From: BJGV01 sp964194745
Lineage (GTDB): Bacteria; Pseudomonadota; Gammaproteobacteria; Burkholderiales; Nitrosomonadaceae
NCBI GenBank assembly: GCA_965248035.1
Contig: OZ252054.1
Location: 1,612,001-1,676,000 of the forward strand
DNA: 64,000 nucleotides
Direction: 5' to 3'
The notes under the pieces are model-generated. The model saw only the letters and a list, made by a program, of their open reading frames with translations. It was not told the origin of the DNA and searched no databases. A program made the position numbers and the translations under genes. Shown here piece by piece: positions 17,993-26,242 of the stretch. Within the stretch, counting starts at the first letter, position 1. Every line of letters starts with the position of its first letter.

Positions 17993-19195
17993 ATGCTGAC
18001 ATTTGAGGACAAACAGGCGCAATCAGAGACTCCAATGCTTGAGGGGATATTGAATGGCGCACAAGTGTTACCAACTTCCGAATCACACTTGCAAACCGTT
18101 AGTTCCGTAATTGGTATTAAAGATATTGAAACCGAAAACAATGGGAATAGCGAACATTATGCTGGCGATGACGCCAACCGTCGCGTATCAGTAGAGGACA
18201 AACGAATTATCAATTGCAAGACGGATGTCAACCAGTTAGTACCGTTTAAGTACAAATGGGCATGGGAAAAATATCTTTCCGCTTGCGCCAATCACTGGAT
18301 GCCCCAAGAAATTAACATGAGTCGTGACATCGCTCTCTGGAAAGACCCTAATGGGTTAACTGAGGATGAGCGCCGCTTGGTCAAACGTAATCTGGGATTT
18401 TTTGTTACTGCTGATTCGCTAGCAGCTAATAATATCGTGCTTGGGACCTATCGCCACATCACTAACCCGGAATGTCGTCAATACCTGTTACGTCAAGCGT
18501 TTGAAGAAGCGATTCATACGCATGCTTATCAGTACATCGTCGAATCACTTGGACTAGACGAAGGCGAGATTTTCAACGCCTACCATGAAATATCATCAAT
18601 CCGTGATAAGGATGAATTTCTGATCCCATTCATTGACACACTTACCGATCCACAATTCAAAACCGGTACACCGGAAACTGACCAAAAGCTATTAAAAAGC
18701 TTGGTCGTGTTCGCCTGCATCATGGAGGGACTATTCTTTTATGTTGGCTTTACCCAAATTCTGGCGTTAGGAAGACAAAACAAGATGACCGGCGCAGCGG
18801 AGCAATATCAATATATTTTGCGAGATGAATCTATGCACTGCAATTTCGGCATTGATGTCATTAATCAAATTAAGATGGAGAACCCGCATCTTTGGACAAA
18901 AGAGTTCCGCGACGAAATTAATGAGCTAATGCAGAAAGCGGTGGAGTTGGAATACCGTTATGCTGAAGACACGTTACCTCGTGGTGTTTTGGGAATGAAC
19001 GCACCGATGTTTAAAGAATGTCTACGCTATATTGCCAACCGCAGATGCCAGCAGATCGGCCTGGATAGGCTCTATCCAGGCGCCAAAAATCCTTTTCCAT
19101 GGATGTCTGAAATGATTGACTTAAAGAAGGAAAAGAATTTTTTTGAAACCCGAGTTACTGAGTATCAAACCGGTGGTGTACTAAACTGGGACTAA
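17993..19195 (+). CDS. nrdB: Ribonucleoside-diphosphate reductase, class I beta subunit
   Basis: Small subunit that generates and stores the radical for NrdA. The ferritin-like four-helix core shows the metal ligands in FVTADSLAANN, EEAIHTHAYQYIV (E-x2-H, with the probable radical tyrosine four residues after the His), CIMEGLFFYVGF and DESMHCNF (E-x2-H). The tail, TGGVLNWD, fits the peptide that docks onto NrdA. The 400-residue length includes about 75 extra N-terminal residues of low complexity before the core. An AAGGAGAAAG ribosome site is present. Confidence 0.96.
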   Translation: MLTFEDKQAQSETPMLEGILNGAQVLPTSESHLQTVSSVIGIKDIETENNGNSEHYAGDDANRRVSVEDKRIINCKTDVNQLVPFKYKWAWEKYLSACANHWMPQEINMSRDIALWKDPNGLTEDERRLVKRNLGFFVTADSLAANNIVLGTYRHITNPECRQYLLRQAFEEAIHTHAYQYIVESLGLDEGEIFNAYHEISSIRDKDEFLIPFIDTLTDPQFKTGTPETDQKLLKSLVVFACIMEGLFFYVGFTQILALGRQNKMTGAAEQYQYILRDESMHCNFGIDVINQIKMENPHLWTKEFRDEINELMQKAVELEYRYAEDTLPRGVLGMNAPMFKECLRYIANRRCQQIGLDRLYPGAKNPFPWMSEMIDLKKEKNFFETRVTEYQTGGVLNWD

Positions 19196-19213
19196 AATGA
19201 GGAGATGGAATTA

Positions 19214-19525
19214 ATGCATCGAATTATATCTTGTTGTGCTAATAATGATTACAGCCTGTGGTTACATTTTGAAGATGGTGTAAAGGGTATAGTAAATTTG
19301 CATGACTTAGTTGGTGTTGGAATTTTCAGTGCATGGAGAGATATCGAAATATTCAAGAAAATCAGTATTGATCCGATAAAAGAAACTGTGTCATGGGAAG
19401 GAGGAATTAATCTAAATTCCGATGTGCTCCATGAGTACCTTGCTAGCAAAGCTCAAGAAGCTATGCTGCATCAAAAGAACTACAGCACAATTTGGAGGAT
19501 GCAATCAGTAGTATCTTTTTGCTGA
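19214..19525 (+). CDS. DUF2442 domain protein
   Basis: A 103-residue protein with the DUF2442 pattern LHFEDGVKGIVNLHDLVGVGIFSAWRD and SWEGGINLNSDVLHEYL. These small proteins often occur next to toxin-antitoxin or mobile genes and have no known activity; no partner gene is seen here. The ATG at 19214 has GGAG nine bases upstream and is preferred to 19205. It lies 18 bases after nrdB and could be co-transcribed. The last 25 residues go beyond the usual domain. Confidence 0.75.
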   Translation: MHRIISCCANNDYSLWLHFEDGVKGIVNLHDLVGVGIFSAWRDIEIFKKISIDPIKETVSWEGGINLNSDVLHEYLASKAQEAMLHQKNYSTIWRMQSVVSFC

Positions 19526-19604
19526 CCCATAATTGAGCCAGTAGTAGTAAGTGTGGTAAATGTAATAAGTTGTAATCTTATGTAACTTTAATTTGGAGGT
19601 TGAA

Positions 19605-20063
19605 ATGGCAACTACCAAGAAGAAACCAGCAGCAAAGAAGAAACCAGCAGCAAAGAAGAAACCAGCAGCTAAGAAAAAAGCACCAGCAAGAAAAAAGGTA
19701 GCCGCTAAGAAAAGACCAGCAGCTAAGAAAAAAGCACCAGCAAGAAGAAAAGTAGCCGCTAAGAAAAGACCAGCAGCTAAGAAAAAAGCACCAGCAAAAA
19801 AAAAGGTAGCCGCTAAGAAAAGACCAGCAGCTAAGAAAAAAGCACCAGCAAGAAAAAAAGTAGCCGCTAAGAAAAGACCAGCAGCTAAGAAAAAAGCACC
19901 AGCAAGAAGAAAAGTAGCCGCTAAGAAAAGACCAGCAGCTAAGAAAAAAGCACCAGCAAGAAAAAAGGTAGCCGCAAAAAAGAAGCCGGCAAGTTCGCCA
20001 GCTCCGGTCAGCAGCAGTCCCGCTTCCAGCTGGCCGTTTCCACTTTCGGGCTCTCGCCCCTAA
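19605..20063 (+). CDS. Histone H1-like lysine/alanine/proline repeat protein
   Basis: A 152-residue, strongly basic, unstructured protein made of KKPAAKK-type units, then a Ser/Pro-rich end (SSPAPVSSSPASSWPFP) finishing in GSRP. Such proteins resemble the C-terminal tail of eukaryotic histone H1 and bacterial HC1/HC2 or AlgP-like proteins, and probably bind and compact DNA. GGAGG lies 7 bases before the ATG. The core is an 18-residue unit repeated five times, ending alternately in ARKKV, ARRKV or AKKKV. A strong hairpin follows the stop. Confidence 0.88.
   Translation: MATTKKKPAAKKKPAAKKKPAAKKKAPARKKVAAKKRPAAKKKAPARRKVAAKKRPAAKKKAPAKKKVAAKKRPAAKKKAPARKKVAAKKRPAAKKKAPARRKVAAKKRPAAKKKAPARKKVAAKKKPASSPAPVSSSPASSWPFPLSGSRP
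19701..19970 (+). repeat. Tandem 54-bp repeat, five copies, inside the H1-like gene
   Basis: Each copy encodes AAKKRPAAKKKAPARKKV or a close variant; a partial copy precedes the first. Copies differ mainly at the AGA/AAA codons near the end. The length is a multiple of three, so copy-number change keeps the frame. Slippage or recombination could vary the protein length between strains. Confidence 0.95.
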
Positions 20064-20083
20064 GAGCCTATACGCGGTCGTTA

Positions 20084-20132
20084 CTGCGAACAGCCCTAAC
20101 TGCAAAGGTAATGGCTGTTCGCAGATTTTAAT
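20084..20132. terminator. Strong hairpin between the H1-like gene and gatB
   Basis: CTGCGAACAGCC at 20084-20095 pairs perfectly with GGCTGTTCGCAG at 20113-20124, followed on the + strand by ATTTTAATTT. It lies 20 bases after the H1-like stop codon and between converging genes, so it may serve both directions. Confidence 0.8.
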
Positions 20133-20150
20133 TTATGCTATAAATTTTTC

Positions 20151-21713
20151 CTACTCATGTTTCTTCCTGTCAAGTTTTGCCTTTAAAGTCTCATTCACCT
20201 GCGTAGGATTTGCCTTCCCTTTGCTAGCTTTCATAATCTGGCCAACGAGGAAATTAAAAGCTTTTTCTTTTCCCTTGCAATAATCAGAAGCCTGTTGAGG
20301 GTTATCGATAAGAACAGTGTCAACAAGTCTACTAATCTCATCACTGTTTGAAATCTGTTTCAGTCCCTTTGCTTTAATAATAGCATCAGCTGAGGCACCA
20401 TGCTCTCCGTCCCACATGGCACCGCATATGTCTTTAGCGGTTTTCCCCGAAATAGTTCCATCGCAGATGCGCAATAATAATTCTGCTAACTGCATAGCAG
20501 ATACTGGAGAAGTGGTAATATCTTCATTGTTTTGATTTAAGCGTGCAGCCACCTCGCCAATCACCCAATTAGCACACAGCTTTGCATTTTTACTACCAAC
20601 AATTTTTACGACTTCTTCAAAATAATCAGCCGTGCCTATATCAGTGGTTAACATCGTTGCATCATATTTGGAAAGCGCATAAATTTCCTCAACACCATAG
20701 TGAGGAGATAGTTGCATAGGATGCTTAGAATGAATGTCGGACTCTCCTTCAGTCAAAGTCCTATATTCATCTACATCATGAGCTATAAAGCGACGATAAC
20801 GCCACATTGGAAGCTCCGGCATAGATTTCATGATTTTATCGATCAAATCTTGAGGTATTTCTAGTGGTAACAAATCTGGGTCGGGAAAATAGCGGTAATC
20901 ATGCACGTCTTCTTTACTACGCATGATATGAGTTTCACGTTTGTCTGAATCGAATAGCACCGTTGCTTGTCTAATCTCACCTCCATTTTCTAGTATAGAT
21001 TTTTGATATTCAGCTTCATAATCAATAGCTTGCTGTAAAAAACGAAAGGAATTTAGGTTTTTTATTTCTCGACGAGTACCAAATTTTTCATCTCCCTTCC
21101 TACGTACCGACACGTTGGCATCACAGCGAAATGATCCTTCCTCCATGTTGCCATCACTGATACCAATCCAGCGCACCAAAGAGTGCAGCGTTTTGGCAAA
21201 AGCCACTGCTTCCATGCTACTACGCATATCCGGCTCAGAAACAATCTCCAGCAAAGGTGTGCCAGCACGGTTCAGATCAATGCCTGTCATACCATGAAAA
21301 TCCTCATGTAATGATTTGCCTGCATCTTCTTCTAGATGCGCCCGGGTAAGACGTACGACCTTCTCATACTCGTTATTATCGCATCCAGTCTGAATCTTGA
21401 TATAGCCACCTTCAACAACTGGCAATTCATATTGACTAATCTGGTAACCCTTTGGTAGATCTGGATAGAAATAGTTCTTGCGTGCAAAAATTGAGGGCGA
21501 ATTAATTGTTGCACCTACAGCCAAACCAAATTTGACTGCCCGTTCTACCGCGCCAAGGTTCAATACCGGCAATACCCCTGGCAATGCTATGTCAACTGCA
21601 CAAGCCTGCGTATTGGGTGCTCCTCCAAAAGCAGTTGAGGCGCCAGAAAATATTTTTGATTGAGTCAAGAGTTGGGTATGTACCTCAAGACCAACAACGA
21701 TTTCCCATTTCAT
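20151..21713 (-). CDS. gatB: Aspartyl/glutamyl-tRNA amidotransferase subunit B
   Basis: GatB binds mischarged tRNA and activates the aspartyl or glutamyl group for amidation. The start at 21713 gives the canonical MKWEIVVGLEVHTQL. The kinase-like cradle domain shows YFYPDLPKGYQISQYE, LEEDAGKS, RAGTPLLEIVSEPD and SFRCDANVSVR; the C-terminal YqeY-like tail ends KGKANPTQVNETLKAKL. At 520 residues it is about 35 longer than usual; the excess is residues 311-346 (about 20676-20783), inserted between MPELP..RRF and YALSKYDA. Last gene of gatCAB. Confidence 0.95.
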   Translation of the reverse strand: MKWEIVVGLEVHTQLLTQSKIFSGASTAFGGAPNTQACAVDIALPGVLPVLNLGAVERAVKFGLAVGATINSPSIFARKNYFYPDLPKGYQISQYELPVVEGGYIKIQTGCDNNEYEKVVRLTRAHLEEDAGKSLHEDFHGMTGIDLNRAGTPLLEIVSEPDMRSSMEAVAFAKTLHSLVRWIGISDGNMEEGSFRCDANVSVRRKGDEKFGTRREIKNLNSFRFLQQAIDYEAEYQKSILENGGEIRQATVLFDSDKRETHIMRSKEDVHDYRYFPDPDLLPLEIPQDLIDKIMKSMPELPMWRYRRFIAHDVDEYRTLTEGESDIHSKHPMQLSPHYGVEEIYALSKYDATMLTTDIGTADYFEEVVKIVGSKNAKLCANWVIGEVAARLNQNNEDITTSPVSAMQLAELLLRICDGTISGKTAKDICGAMWDGEHGASADAIIKAKGLKQISNSDEISRLVDTVLIDNPQQASDYCKGKEKAFNFLVGQIMKASKGKANPTQVNETLKAKLDRKKHE

Positions 21714-21730
21714 TTCGTTATCTCTACAGT

Positions 21731-23191
21731 TCAAACCTTTGTTATATCTGGCATTTGAATATGCCAGTCCATTACCTGTTGGTATTGATGGGCAACATTT
21801 AGCATTTGTGCTTCAGAAAAATAATTTCCAATGATGTGTAATCCCACTGGTCTGTTTCTATTACCAAAGCCTGCAGGAATCGACATGCCTGGCAACCCAG
21901 CTAAACTAGCTGCAGCAGTGTAGGTATCTGACAAGTACATCTGTACAGGGTCACTACTCTTCTCTCCTAAGGCAAATGCAACGGTGGGCGAGGTAGGCCC
22001 CATGACTATTTCACATTGCTTGAACACTTCAGCGAAATCCTGTGCGATTAAACGTCGCAGTTTTTGCGCTTTAATGTAGTAGGCATCGTAATAACCATGC
22101 GACAATACATATGTACCGATCAGAATACGTCGCTTCACTTCAGCACCAAAGCCTTGGGTGCGGCTTTTTTGGTACATGTCATTGAGATCATCATATTCCA
22201 GGGCACGGTGACCATATCGCACACCATCGAAGCGGGAAAGATTGCTCGATGCTTCCGCTGGGGCCAGCACGTAATAAACAGGAATCGAAAGTTTCGTGTT
22301 GGGCAACGATACTTCCACCATTTTTGCACCCAGCTTGTTATATTCTGTGATGGCCGCATCTACCACACGCGATACATCATCACTCATCCCTTCAGCGAAA
22401 TACTCCTTTGGAAGACCAATACGCAAGCCCTCTAACGGTTTCTCTAAATCGCGTGTGTAGTCCTCTTGATCACGTTGTAGACTGGTTGAATCACGTGCAT
22501 CGAAGCCCACCATGACATTCAACATTAACGCTAAGTCTGCCGCCGATTTTGCTATTGCCCCCCCCTGATCAAGACTCGAAGCAAACGCGATCATGCCATA
22601 CCTTGATACTAGTCCGTAAGTCGGTTTTATTCCGGATACGCTGCACAGCGCCGCCGGCTGGCGTATAGATCCACCCGTATCGGTACCAGTAGCAGCTGGC
22701 GCCATGCGCGCTGCTACTGCACAGGCAGAACCTCCAGAGCTGCCTCCTGGCACAGTCGTAATATCCCATGGGTTCTTCACTGGTCCGTAAAAAGAAGTTT
22801 CATTACTAGAACCCATAGCGAATTCATCCATATTGGTTTTACCAATATTTACTGTACCAGCCATATTGAAACGCTCAATTACATGGGCGTCATAAGGTGA
22901 GATGAAGCTTGACAACATTTTCGACCCGCAGGTAGTGAGCCAGCCCTTGGTGCAAAAAATATCCTTATGGGCAATAGGAATGCCAGTTAATGGGTGCGCC
23001 TCTCCGGAAGCAATCATTGTGTCAGCGGCGCGTGCCTGGTCAAGACTCATTTCTTCATTAACCGTAATGAAGGCATTATATTCTTGGTTTAAAGCTTCCA
23101 CGCGCCTAAGAAATTCTCTAGTAAGTTCTACACTAGAAACTTTTTTTGCTTCAAGTAAAGTGGAAAGTTGCTTGAGACTCGAGTTCAACAT
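21731..23191 (-). CDS. gatA: Aspartyl/glutamyl-tRNA amidotransferase subunit A
   Basis: The glutaminase subunit that releases ammonia from glutamine for GatB. It is an amidase-signature enzyme of 486 residues with the catalytic lysine in GIPIAHKDIF, the glycine/serine loop GGSSGGSACAVAARMAP and the nucleophile region GTDTGGSIRQPAALC. It ends 17 bases before the gatB start and follows gatC. Confidence 0.96.
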   Translation of the reverse strand: MLNSSLKQLSTLLEAKKVSSVELTREFLRRVEALNQEYNAFITVNEEMSLDQARAADTMIASGEAHPLTGIPIAHKDIFCTKGWLTTCGSKMLSSFISPYDAHVIERFNMAGTVNIGKTNMDEFAMGSSNETSFYGPVKNPWDITTVPGGSSGGSACAVAARMAPAATGTDTGGSIRQPAALCSVSGIKPTYGLVSRYGMIAFASSLDQGGAIAKSAADLALMLNVMVGFDARDSTSLQRDQEDYTRDLEKPLEGLRIGLPKEYFAEGMSDDVSRVVDAAITEYNKLGAKMVEVSLPNTKLSIPVYYVLAPAEASSNLSRFDGVRYGHRALEYDDLNDMYQKSRTQGFGAEVKRRILIGTYVLSHGYYDAYYIKAQKLRRLIAQDFAEVFKQCEIVMGPTSPTVAFALGEKSSDPVQMYLSDTYTAAASLAGLPGMSIPAGFGNRNRPVGLHIIGNYFSEAQMLNVAHQYQQVMDWHIQMPDITKV

Positions 23192-23262
23192 GACATTTGC
23201 GTGGCAGGGGAGTTATGGAAAGAAGTAAGAAAAATCTCAATGCGGCGCTTATTCTTCGCATT

Positions 23263-23550
23263 TCACTCAATAACCTTTGGAACTAGATAAAGTCCCGCTT
23301 CTACTTGGGATGCTAGAGACTGAAACAATTCGTGTTGATCTGACTCGGTTACCACATCCATTCGTAAACGCTGCACAACATCCTGAGCATGAGACATAGG
23401 AACAATTGTAGAGGTATTTACCGCCTGCATTTGTTCGATCAGGTGAAAAATTCCTGTTAGCTGGACTAACGTAGTACGTGCCTCTTCGTCACTGATCTCA
23501 ATACGAGCAAGATTTGCGACACGTTTTACATCTTCAAGAACCAGTGACAT
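23263..23550 (-). CDS. gatC: Aspartyl/glutamyl-tRNA amidotransferase subunit C
   Basis: The small stabilising subunit of GatCAB, 95 residues, with the typical start VKRVANLARIEISDEEA and the end ASQVEAGLYLVPKVIE. It begins the gatCAB operon, which is divergent from mreB. A 71-base gap separates it from gatA. Confidence 0.94.
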   Translation of the reverse strand: MSLVLEDVKRVANLARIEISDEEARTTLVQLTGIFHLIEQMQAVNTSTIVPMSHAQDVVQRLRMDVVTESDQHELFQSLASQVEAGLYLVPKVIE

Positions 23551-23566
23551 TGGCTACCATCCCCCC

Positions 23567-23632
23567 TTACGTTCAAAAACATAATAGAGTATCATAAAGT
23601 TACGTTCGAAAACGCCGTAATAGAGTATCATA
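23567..23632. repeat. Two direct copies of a 30-base motif in the gatC-mreB promoter region
   Basis: TTACGTTC(A/G)AAAAC followed by TAATAGAGTATCATA occurs at 23567-23596 and again at 23600-23632. The second copy has three more bases (GCCG for A) between the two parts. The repeat occupies most of the 148-base divergent region and may hold duplicated promoter or regulator sites. Confidence 0.85.
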
Positions 23633-23698
23633 GCTCAATTTTCTAACGTATTCTTTTCGTGCATTTTTTCATTATTACTACTAACGGATTCCGCCCCC

Positions 23699-24751
23699 AT
23701 GACGAATTTTATTACCGATTTCAAGAATTATTTTTCGACCGACCTTGCGATTGATTTAGGTACTGCCAACACCCTGATTTACATTCGCGGTCAAGGTATT
23801 GTACTAAACGAACCATCGGTGGTGGCAATACGTCAGGATGGAGGGCCCAATGGTAAGAAGGTGATTCAGCAGGTCGGATTAGCTGCTAAGCAAATGCTAG
23901 GTCGTACCCCTGGCAACATATCCGCTATCCGTCCAATGAAGGACGGCGTAATTGCCGACTTCACCGTTACTGAACAGATGCTGAAACACTTTATCAAGAA
24001 AGTGAATCCAGCGCGTCTGTTTTCTTTCAACCCACGCATTGTGATCTGCGTTCCCTACGGTTCTACTCAGGTGGAACGTCGTGCTATCCGGGAAGCCACC
24101 TATGGTGCTGGTGCAAGCAAAGTAAAGTTGATCGAAGAACCGATGGCCGCAGCCATTGGTGCCAATTTACCAATTGAGGAGCCCACTGGCTCGATGGTGG
24201 TTGATATCGGTGGTGGCACTACGGATGTTGGGGTGATTTCGTTAGGCGGTATCGTTTATTCGACCTCGGTACGCGTAGGTGGTGATAAATTTGATGAGGC
24301 CATTGTTAATTACATTCGTCGCAACTATGGTATGCTGATCGGCGAAGTTACCGCCGAATCAATCAAGAAAGAAATCGGCTCCGCCTACCCAGGCTCTGAA
24401 GTACGTGAAATGGAAGTTAAAGGACGCAACCTAGCAGAAGGGGTTCCGCGCAGTTTTGCCATATCTAGCAATGAAATCCTAGAATCTTTGGCCGACCCTC
24501 TAAACAGTATCGTCAGTTCCGTCAAATCCGCACTAGAGCTCACACTACCAGAGCTCGGTGCAGACATTGCTTACAAAGGAATGGTTCTGACCGGCGGCGG
24601 TGCATTGCTGCGCGACATTGACCGTCTGCTAATGGAAGAGACTGGCCTACCGGTGATCATAGCTGAAGATCCCCTTACTTGTGTGGCACGCGGCTCAGGC
24701 GTTGCACTGGAAAATATGGATGAATTGGTTAGCATATTTGCCAGTGATTAA
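23699..24751 (+). CDS. mreB: Rod shape-determining protein MreB
   Basis: Actin-like ATPase forming filaments under the inner membrane that guide lateral cell-wall synthesis. The 350 residues contain the phosphate-1 loop DLAIDLGTANTLIY, phosphate-2 VVDIGGGTTDVGVISLGG and the adenosine motif VLTGGGALLRDID. The N-terminal FITDFKNYFSTD is an amphipathic membrane-binding helix. No clear ribosome site precedes the ATG. First gene of mreBCD-mrdA-rodA-rlpA. Confidence 0.97.
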   Translation: MTNFITDFKNYFSTDLAIDLGTANTLIYIRGQGIVLNEPSVVAIRQDGGPNGKKVIQQVGLAAKQMLGRTPGNISAIRPMKDGVIADFTVTEQMLKHFIKKVNPARLFSFNPRIVICVPYGSTQVERRAIREATYGAGASKVKLIEEPMAAAIGANLPIEEPTGSMVVDIGGGTTDVGVISLGGIVYSTSVRVGGDKFDEAIVNYIRRNYGMLIGEVTAESIKKEIGSAYPGSEVREMEVKGRNLAEGVPRSFAISSNEILESLADPLNSIVSSVKSALELTLPELGADIAYKGMVLTGGGALLRDIDRLLMEETGLPVIIAEDPLTCVARGSGVALENMDELVSIFASD

Positions 24752-24822
24752 ACGGTATTCGGCATTGAGGTTAGTGCCCTTGGACTGGACACGAACCAGA
24801 AAACCCTGAAACGCCGTATGTA

Positions 24823-25734
24823 ATGGAATCAACTCCACAGTTTTTTAGGCATGGCCCTAGTCCACTAGTGCGGCTAGTGTTCTTTGTACTGCTGTCACTA
24901 ATACTGATGGCGGTTGATACTCACTTCAAATATCTCCACGAAATTCGCCAAACTGTCGCTGTAGTAATATATCCGGTACAAAGATTGTCCTACTTACCAA
25001 CAACTATCTACGACCTGGTGAGCGAATTATTTGTTACTCAGAACTTAGCCAATGAAATTGCGCATCTTAAACAACAACACCTTGTCGATTCAGGACAGCT
25101 CCAACAGTTGTTGGCACTAAGATCTGAAAATGAACATCTGCGCAAACTGCTAGAAACTACACCGCGAAATAAAAGCAAGGCGATTATGGCGGAAATTCTT
25201 TCCGTTCCACGTGATCCTTTCAACCTCAAAATCATGCTCGACAAGGGCTTTCAAAACGGCATTCAGTCTGGCCAAGTTGTAGTGGACGATTTGGGCGTGG
25301 TAGGGCAGATTACACGTAGCTATCCGTGGCATTCTGAAGTCACACTTATTACTGATAAGGATCATTCAGTACCGGTGCAGGTATTGCGTAATGGCCTGCG
25401 CTCGGTAGCATCCGGTACAGGTAAGTACAGAACACTAGAATTACATTATATGGCAAACAACATCGATATCGAAAGTGGTGATGTACTGGTTACCTCTGGA
25501 ATAGATGGCGTCTATCCCTCAGGCCTACCAGTAGCGTTGGTATCGAAAATAAAACGTAATAATGCATCTCATGCTTTTGCCCAAATCGCCTGCACTCCGA
25601 TCGCTGGGGTAGATCGAAACAAGCAGGTGTTGATACTATCCCCACGGTTGCCTAGTCCGGAAAATCTAACGGGATCGGAATCAACCGATATTCAACCTAA
25701 CGATAAGGAACGAAAAGAAATTGGTGTCCGTTAA
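24823..25734 (+). CDS. mreC: Rod shape-determining protein MreC
   Basis: Bitopic periplasmic scaffold of the elongation complex, 303 residues. A cytoplasmic stretch with FRHGPSPLVRLVFFVLLSLILM leads into the membrane helix. A coiled coil (EIAHLKQQHLVDSGQLQQL) is followed by the beta-rich MreC domain (VVVDDLGVVGQITRSYP, VTSGIDGVYPSGLPVALVSKI). It overlaps the mreD start by 14 bases. Confidence 0.95.
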   Translation: MESTPQFFRHGPSPLVRLVFFVLLSLILMAVDTHFKYLHEIRQTVAVVIYPVQRLSYLPTTIYDLVSELFVTQNLANEIAHLKQQHLVDSGQLQQLLALRSENEHLRKLLETTPRNKSKAIMAEILSVPRDPFNLKIMLDKGFQNGIQSGQVVVDDLGVVGQITRSYPWHSEVTLITDKDHSVPVQVLRNGLRSVASGTGKYRTLELHYMANNIDIESGDVLVTSGIDGVYPSGLPVALVSKIKRNNASHAFAQIACTPIAGVDRNKQVLILSPRLPSPENLTGSESTDIQPNDKERKEIGVR

Positions 25735-26242
25735 TTACTCTGAAGAAGAAATTTTGCTACCTGCCAAAGGCTCGGTCATCATTCTTAGCTTTATGGTAGC
25801 ACTATTACTAAATCTGTTGCCACTACAAGGTATCGTGCTAACACTACGCCCGGATTTTGTTGCATTGGTATTACTTTACTGGAGTATTAATCAACCTCAA
25901 CGGGTCGGCATGAGTGCAGCCTTTGGTTTAGGCCTGCTGATGGATGTTGGCAATGGCAGCATGTTTGGACAACATGCCCTTGCATATAGTGTAATGGTTT
26001 TCGTTGCATTGTTGCTGCGCCGACGTGTGCATATATTTGGTTTACTCAAACAAGCCCCACAGATTGGACTAATGTTACTCGTTGCCCAACTTATCACGCT
26101 CCTAACGGAGCTACTAAACAGAGCCCATTTTCCTGGTTGGTATTTTTTTCTGGCTAGTATTACTGGTGCGTTGTTATGGCCCTTGCTCTGCTCTTTGCTA
26201 AAGATTCCCTATAGTCCGAAACATGATCCAAATGCGCTATGA
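25721..26242 (+). CDS. mreD: Rod shape-determining protein MreD
   Basis: Integral membrane partner of MreC, 173 residues with about five hydrophobic helices and the short family pattern RPDFVALVLLYWSINQPQRVGMSAAFGLGL. The start is a TTG at 25721 or GTG at 25724 inside the mreC end. The stop overlaps the next start (ATGA), so translation is coupled. Confidence 0.92.
   Translation: MVSVNYSEEEILLPAKGSVIILSFMVALLLNLLPLQGIVLTLRPDFVALVLLYWSINQPQRVGMSAAFGLGLLMDVGNGSMFGQHALAYSVMVFVALLLRRRVHIFGLLKQAPQIGLMLLVAQLITLLTELLNRAHFPGWYFFLASITGALLWPLLCSLLKIPYSPKHDPNAL

Noticed and set aside
19669..19990. Regular repeats that could be mistaken for a CRISPR array
   Set aside because: The repeats are contiguous with no unique spacers and code for an in-frame lysine-rich protein; no cas genes are near.
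19578..20105. Long antisense frame rich in Ser, Cys, Trp and Phe opposite the H1-like gene
   Set aside because: It is the mirror of the Lys/Ala repeat codons, has no ribosome site, and the sense frame explains the sequence.
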